Shown: positions 58,529-64,000 of the stretch, one piece after another
Layout: each line of letters begins with the position of its first letter
Position numbering within the stretch: position 1 is the stretch's first letter
Source: Mytilinidion resinicola
Taxonomy: Eukaryota; Ascomycota; Dothideomycetes; Mytilinidiales; Mytilinidiaceae
DNA length: 64,000 nucleotides
Direction: 5' to 3'
Assembly (NCBI RefSeq): GCF_010093595.1
Contig: NW_022985439.1
Location: 2,810,479-2,874,478, forward strand
The notes under the pieces: model-generated
What the model was told of the DNA's origin: nothing
The model's input: only the letters and a program-made list of their open reading frames with translations
Database searches by the model: none
Program-made: the position numbers and the translations under genes

Positions 58529-60283
58529 ATGTCCACAATTACTTCATCCTTCCACTCAACAGCTGCCACTCTCCCTCCAAAGAGGACTGAGACCTCGACG
58601 TCCCTCACCAGCCTACCCAAGCCCCCAGAGGCCCCCTCGCCCGATCCCGTAACCTCGCTCGATGCCGTATCCTCGCCGCCTCAACAGCGGGGCCTGAAAT
58701 TCTACACCTTCCTCCTCTCCATCGCCCTAACCGGCCTCCTCGTCTCCCTCGAGGCCACCGTCGTCTCCACCGCCCTTCCCTCCATCATTGCCGATCTAGG
58801 CGGCACCTCAAACTATGTCTGGATCAGCCTGGCCTACTTTCTCACTGTGTATTGATCTCCATCCACCTCTTGCCTCCATTTCTAATAGTTTCCAGAACCG
58901 CGCCCCAACCCCTCGTCGGATCCCTCTCAACCATCTACGGCCGCCGCAACCCCCTCCTTGCCTCCGTCCTCGTCTTCGTCCTCGGCTCCGGCCTCTGCGG
59001 CGGCGCCTCCAGCATCACCATGCTGATCGCTGGGCGCGCGGTCCAAGGCCTAGGCGCCGGCGGCGTCAACGTGCTGATCGAGACCGTCATCTGCGACATC
59101 ATCCTTCTACGCGAGCGCGGCAAATTCATGGCCCTCGTCTTCAGCATGATCACCATCGGGACGGCGCTGGGGCCCGTGTTCGCAGGGCTGATCGTGCAAT
59201 ACAGCACATGGCGGTGGGTGTTCTACCTGAACCTGCCCGTGGGCGGGGTGGCGTTTGTGCTGCTCGCGCTGTTTCTGAAAGTCAAGTCTGGGGAGGGCCA
59301 GGCTGGGAAGAGCTTTGGGGAGAAGATGGCGCGGCTGGATATACTAGGGAATGTGATCTTCATCGCTTCCTGCGTCTCGGCGCTGCTAGCGCTAGGATGG
59401 GCGGATGCGGTGTACCCTTGGTCCTCCTTTCGCATCATCCTTCCGTTGATCCTCGGCTTCGCGGGCTTTGGGGTGTTTCTGCGGTATGAGGGCTCTGGAT
59501 ATGCCGCCGATCCAACGATGCCGCTTCACTTGTTTGCGAACCGGACGAGCTTAGTCGCTTTTCTCTTGACGTTTTTCCATGGGCTGCTGACGGTTTACGT
59601 GTTGTATTTCCTCCCAGTCTACTTCCAGGGCGTGCTAATGTCCAGCCCGGGGCAGTCGGGTGTGCAGTTGCTGCCCACGGTGTTGGTTATGATCCCGTTC
59701 GCAGCCGCCGGAGGTGGGATGTTGACTAAGGTCGGGAAGTATAAGCCGGTGCATATGATCGGGTATGGTGTTATGGTACTAGGCTTCGGATTGTACACGT
59801 TGCTGGACGAAAACTCGTCAACTGCGGAGTGGGTGGTATATCAGGCTGTGGAATCGGTGGGTGCTGGGCTTGTGGTCGGTGTGCTGTTGCCGGCTATACA
59901 GGCAAAGCTCACCGATGCAGATACTGCGAAGTCGACGGCAACTTTCGGATTTGTGCGTTCTTTTGGCCTAGTTTGGGGGAGTTGCAGAGTTAGCCGGCAA
60001 GATTCAAGATTCTGGTGTGAGGGCAATGTTGGCAGATGGACATGCTTATGAGCATGCAACAGGGGATTTTGTCAAGTCACTAGATGCCGCAAGTGGGGCG
60101 CGGCACCAGGTTGTTGGAGTTTTCGTGGAGAGCTTGAAGAGAACTTGGCAAGTGGGGATCGTATTTACTGGTGTCGCATTTCTGCTCACCTTTTTGGAGG
60201 AGAGCGTGGAGTTAAGAAAAGACTTGGATACTAAGTATGGGATGGAAAACTTGAAGGAGGAGACTGCAAAGGAAAATGTTTGA
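58529..60283 (+). pseudogene. MFS multidrug exporter (DHA2 type), frameshifted near the C-terminus
   Basis: Exon 1 (58529-58848) and exon 2 (from 58896) join in frame. The 14-helix DHA2 pattern is clear: LLVSLEATVVSTALPSIIAD, APQPLVGSLSTIYGRRN, the motif-C-like GTALGPVFAG, YSTWRWVFYLNLPVGG and YFLPVYFQGV, with AGLVVGVLLPAIQAKL further on. After FGFVRSFGLVWG the frame shifts by one base at a G run near 59982; the original frame ends 60051, while the other frame carries VAELAGKIQDSGVRAML to HATGDFVKSL and a last helix, to 60283. The usual loop and helix after VWG is also missing, so a small deletion is likely. It looks like a decaying exporter next to a truncated regulator. Confidence 0.6.
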
Positions 60284-60482
60284 TGGAGATTCAGGAAAAC
60301 ATGGTACCACACTATATCTAATGCGCACGAGGGAGAAGATGGCAAAAAGCTGTATCTGATAGATGTCCTAATTAATAGATCCGCTTTGACGCCAAACAAT
60401 CCAAAGAGTTCCTGGAAAGTAGCCAATTTCATCATGGTATCGTAATGTAATGATCAAACTTGCCCATCCTCATACGATGTGA

Positions 60483-61610
60483 TCATCGTCCTCCTTGACC
60501 AGCCAAGAATTTAGCCACCTCCTTCTGGAGCAGTCGACCGCCCTCCTTCTTGATCACGGGTAAGCCGTGCTTCATGAACATAGTCTTGGCTTGCTTCTGC
60601 CAATCAGCTGCTTCCTTCTTACTCCGCGGAGCGTCTCTGTCTCTATATCTGTCGTCCCTGGGATCCCGATCATAGCGGTCTCTGGGATCTCGGTCATAGC
60701 GGTCTCGTCGGTCTCGTTCGTCTGCGTATCGGTCCCGACCTCCCCGCCTGGCACCTCGATCATCGCGATGGTCCGAGTAGTAGTCGTCGTATCGGGGTTT
60801 CGGAGGAGGTGCATCGCGGCGGGCACGATCAGAGCGGTATCCGTCGTCTCGTCGTCGCGGAGGGTAGCGGTCATCTTCGTACTCATCCTCGTCATAGCGG
60901 CTGCGACGCCGGCGAGGATCAGGGCCGTCTGATTTGTAGCCGGACCTCTCGCGGTCTCGGCGGCGTGGAGGCTCGCGGTCATCCTCATCGTCGTAACGGC
61001 GTGCGGGCGGTCGGCGGTCTCGTGGGGCGCCCCGGGAGTCGTACGGATCGGGTGGCGCGTAGCTTTGCGGCCGTCTCCGAGGCCGATCATCCCTGGGAGG
61101 AGAGATATCGCGAGTCTTGCTCCGCACGGGCAATGCCATGCCCGCAGGTTCACGATCTAGGTCGTCGTCACCGCGCCTTTGGCGTCGGGGGGCTGCATCG
61201 CGATCATCCGCGTCCCCTCTAGGAGCGCCACCTGCTGCCGCCGCCTTCCCGCTTCTTGGTATCTTCCGTATTTCTCCTTCATCCACCCCGTAAGGGTCGC
61301 GAGTCTCTCGAGGTGGCCTGCCATCGTCGTGCGGGGGGCTTTTCGGCCGCCGGGATCTGGGTTGTTGCCGAGGAGGACGCTCGTCGTCGTCGTCTTCAGA
61401 AGGATCGACAACTGGAGGCTTTTGGCGGGGTGGATTTGGGGTCACCGGAGGAGGAGGTATGCGATCGTCGACTTCATAGGGATACCGGTCGCCCCTCGAG
61501 CGTCGGCCGGGCTTTCGGGGCTCGTTCTCGGGGCGGTACTTTCTGGGCGGAGGCGCGTAGCCGTCGTCGTCGCTCTCGTCGTCGTCGTAGTATTTTCGGG
61601 GTCGTGGCAT
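60483..61610 (-). CDS. Conserved-looking Arg/Asp/Pro-rich disordered protein
   Basis: A single exon from ATG 61610 encodes 375 residues. Almost the whole protein is low-complexity: PRPRKYYDDDESDDDGYAPP at the start, then RDRD/RYDRDPRD-type repeats (three tandem RYDRDPRD units near the end) and many RRR and DDD runs. Only the last ~50 residues look folded (KKEAADWQKQAKTMFMKHGL, then GGRLLQKEVAKFL), an amphipathic helix pair. This resembles Arg-rich splicing/RNA-associated or 'transcription factor-like' hypothetical proteins of ascomycetes, but no known domain is recognised. Codon use is regular, so it is likely a real gene. Confidence 0.7.
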   Translation of the reverse strand: MPRPRKYYDDDESDDDGYAPPPRKYRPENEPRKPGRRSRGDRYPYEVDDRIPPPPVTPNPPRQKPPVVDPSEDDDDERPPRQQPRSRRPKSPPHDDGRPPRETRDPYGVDEGEIRKIPRSGKAAAAGGAPRGDADDRDAAPRRQRRGDDDLDREPAGMALPVRSKTRDISPPRDDRPRRRPQSYAPPDPYDSRGAPRDRRPPARRYDDEDDREPPRRRDRERSGYKSDGPDPRRRRSRYDEDEYEDDRYPPRRRDDGYRSDRARRDAPPPKPRYDDYYSDHRDDRGARRGGRDRYADERDRRDRYDRDPRDRYDRDPRDDRYRDRDAPRSKKEAADWQKQAKTMFMKHGLPVIKKEGGRLLQKEVAKFLAGQGGR

Positions 61611-62337
61611 CGTGGGGGCGGAAACGTGTGCTGATGTTTGCCAGTCTGCGAGATTGTTGTAGAGTGCGTGTTGCACCCGCAGTTTTATTTGAGAGACAAG
61701 GGCACGTGATGAGGGCGTGATGGGGCGTGATGGCGTGCGGTGGAGGGCCGTGTGGTGGTGTTTATGAGCCAGCTGCTGTGCTGGCGGTCAGGTGAGAGAC
61801 GTCATGCTGCATTCCCCGGCGACGTCCAAGGTCTCTCATGTCATTGAGACTACAGCTCAACTGACCTCCCCCATGTACCTCGGCTGACTTGCCTTGGCAA
61901 CCTATCTTTAGCGCCCTCACCTCACCCGACCTCCATCCTTCCTACACCACACTTTATCTGACCTCCCTCATCGGCCTCTCCACCGCCCACCCCGCGACCT
62001 CTCACGCCTCTTGTCCAGCACGAATCGTGCTTCAAGCTCCAAGGCTCCTCGAGCCCGCCCTGCGCCTCCCGCGGGCTCAGCGTCTCGCCAAGATGCCTGA
62101 GGAGATCAAGGCCCTGGCACCTGGCATCTGGCACCTGGCACCTGGCACCTGCATGGTCCGGACTGTTTGGTCCCGTGACAAGGCTAGTGGCTTGCTTGTT
62201 CTGCTGTTAATCACACCCCTGAGTAGGTTGCATGAAAGACACAGCCACGAAAGCAAATATTAATCACTATGTAGAGTATTCTATTAGAGGGGGTTTACGG
62301 CTTCCAAATACTCCACCACTTATGGCATAGGGGCCTC
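61611..62337. other. Intergenic stretch with a minisatellite
   Basis: 727 bp between two minus-strand genes. It contains the 7-bp repeat at 62114 and the promoter of the disordered-protein gene. No gene recognised. Confidence 0.4.
62114..62151 (+). repeat. 7-bp tandem repeat, about five units
   Basis: CTGGCAC repeated, with one CTGGCAT unit. It is likely a simple slippage repeat. Confidence 0.85.
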
Positions 62338-63988
62338 CTAGGCAAAAAGCCGTGAGACTGAACGGCAACCGAAGTACGAGCCATCACGCTGCTTTAGCTC
62401 CCCTGCTGAATCTTTGAACAACCTCTTCATCCCCCTTTGCTTGCAATTTTGAGTCTTTCGGCAGTGCTTCCAGAAATCGTGTTTGTCCGAATATCCCACT
62501 GCTTGGATGAATTCATCACTGTCCTCTTCATCCAGATTGTCGCCGTCGTCGGCGGGGTCAATCTCGCCGGTCCTGCAGGGGAAGTTCTGGTATTTGCTCG
62601 TGTCGCCCCACCCGTCGGTGATGTACCAGCCGTCTCCCTTCGATGAATGGACAAGGAGTGCGCCGTTCGGCGACCTCGCGATGGGAAGATTGAACTGGAA
62701 GCCAGCCGAGAGCCCAACACCGTATTTTTCTGTTGCGCTCAGCATACCCTCGTACGCTTGATCGGCCCAACCATTGGTCTGATTCTTCGTACCCTCCATG
62801 GTGACGTCTTCGAATCCCATTTTCCTGTAATGCCACCAAGACTCTCGCACGATAGCCTGCATCATTCACTGTTAGCCACAAATACAAGGAGATGCGAGCG
62901 CATAGCCTCACTTCTGGCGTAATGCCATTGCCAGCAATGCCGTCGTCCCACTCCGGATGGGTTAGTAGTTCCATACCCGGCGGGCTGCGCACCATAGTCG
63001 TAGCCATCTTTTGCCATCTGATCCTTTTAAACCAGATTAGCAAGGGCTTGTAGCGCTAAGCAAGGAGAAGTTACCAGTAGATATGGAATAGTAGGTTTGG
63101 CCACTCCTCTAAGCACACTTTCGTGCGTTTCCTACCCTGGTCGTGATGGCTCGGGACACCTCTGTTATCGTCTGTACAGTTTCCCTCTGCGTCAGCTACG
63201 ACAATGTAAGCTCCCTCCAACCGCCAGGCCCAGTTTACGGACAGCCCACGGAAGAATCGGTCCGTGCTCGCCTTAATTCTGCTGGCCGCCTCTGGTATAA
63301 TGCCGAAGTAGAGCCTATAGAACACGCGTTAGTAGCTGCCACCCAATAGAATTCAGATTAGCAATCGTACCCCGTCTCTATCTCATCCACAAGACCTGCG
63401 CCACTCCTCATCATAGCTTCTCCAGAAGTCCTTATTGCAGCGGCAAGTCCCTCTCCTGTATTGCTGACAAAGGATTCCCAATCTGCCTCCGTATCGTGAA
63501 CCATATTACTGTCCAACTTTAGCTAAGAGGTCAGCGCCAAAAACCTTTGCCCGCACATACCTGACTCCTGCCATCAAGATGGATTTGACGCCCGTGCCTG
63601 CCGCGATCACCGAACCCATCCCACCGAGGATATTTCTAGTCATATCGACCGGAACTGTCAGGGCTTTTTCCAATTTTTGTGCGGTTTTCAGGGCTTCTCC
63701 TCCGACTTTCGCCGCCTGCGTCGCCCCCGACATCGACCCAGCTAATCCCGCTCCCCCCGCAGAAACTGGTGAAAGCGCGGAAGAACCCCAAGCAGCGACC
63801 GACGCTGCAACAGCAATGACCGAGAAGATAATTTGCATCAGCATTTTCTGGCGGCTTTGGTCGTCGACGAGACCTTCCATCTGTCTTTCGACCGACGTAA
63901 ACTTGTTGATGAAATTCTTGCTGTTGGCCGTCCAGTAAGCCCAGGCCGTCTCGACCTGTTCGATGAAAAACTCCTGCCGTCCCGTCAT
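62338..63988 (-). CDS. Unrecognised fungal protein, possibly 5'-incomplete at the window edge
   Basis: Five exons (63988-63561, 63508-63371, 63314-63075, 63023-62912 and 62856-62338) give an open frame of 478 residues. An ATG at 63988 is used, but the frame is open to the right edge, so the true start may be outside. The first part is helical (EFFIEQVETAWAYWTANSKN, FTSVERQMEGLVDDQSRQ), followed by a Gly/Ala-rich hydrophobic stretch (IIFSVIAVAASVAAWGSSAL) that could be a membrane segment. The second part is Trp/Gly-rich with a Cys pattern near the C-terminus (CRTGEI, HCRKTQNC, GCRS). The family is not recognised. The acceptor of intron 3 was set at TTAAAAG to avoid a stop. Confidence 0.6.
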
Positions 63989-64000
63989 GATAGAAAACGT

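Noticed and set aside
58815..59489. 224-residue frame overlapping the MFS gene
   Set aside because: A +1 shadow of the exporter, rich in Arg/His/Pro.
60567..61720. Val/Ser-rich plus-strand frames opposite the Arg/Asp-rich gene
   Set aside because: Antisense of GAC/CGG-rich codons; composition only.

Overview
The window is nuclear DNA of a filamentous ascomycete (Pezizomycotina). Most genes carry short spliceosomal introns (about 50-90 bp, GT...AG, often with a CTAAC-type branch site just upstream of the acceptor). The families present are typical of that group: Zn2Cys6 regulators, a cytochrome P450, Baeyer-Villiger monooxygenases, a DAL5-type transporter, an M43 metalloprotease, F-box/DUF6546-like genes and a fungal Tc1/mariner. 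The species cannot be fixed from the sequence. I assembled gene models by hand from frame continuity and splice signals. Where all exons add up to an open frame I treat the model as well supported.

Layout. 1-2.8 kb is repeat-rich and holds a small membrane-protein relic, a cytochrome b561-like fragment and inverted copies. 2.8-15.1 kb holds conserved genes: OXR1/TLDc, TRM10 head-to-head with GRIM-19/NDUFA13, a BTB protein, a MARVEL protein, a broken four-helix SUR7/PalI-like gene and THO1. 15.4-16.8 kb is a dead Tc1/mariner split by a solo LTR. 17.1-28.6 kb reads as an aromatic ring-cleavage cluster: P450, Zn2Cys6 regulator, FAD phenol-hydroxylase-type monooxygenase, extradiol (VOC) dioxygenase and FAH-family hydrolase. 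29.6-31.5 kb encodes an unusual fusion of an MDP-1-like HAD phosphatase with a PARP/ADP-ribosyltransferase-like domain. 32.5-43.8 kb is a second oxidative block: a frameshifted secreted CrtC/kievitone-hydratase-like gene, two Baeyer-Villiger monooxygenases, a DAL5-type transporter and an NtaA-type FMN monooxygenase.

43.9-64 kb is mixed. It holds an F-box/DUF6546-like pseudogene, a GH5 endoglucanase, a second F-box gene, a 2-haloacid-dehalogenase-like gene, a 2.9 kb repeat nest, an M43B metalloprotease, a Zn2Cys6 regulator with a premature stop beside a frameshifted MFS exporter, a low-complexity Arg/Asp-rich protein, and an unrecognised gene that may run off the right edge.

The main repeat finding is a roughly 235 bp near-palindromic foldback element present five times. 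Three copies lie inside introns (BTB, HAD-ART and GH5 genes). A second set of elements shares a core next to its ends, but each copy carries its own outer inverted repeat. One of these is interrupted by a 774 bp element flanked by a perfect 10 bp target duplication. Pathway roles are inferred from family membership and clustering; nothing here shows substrate specificity directly.
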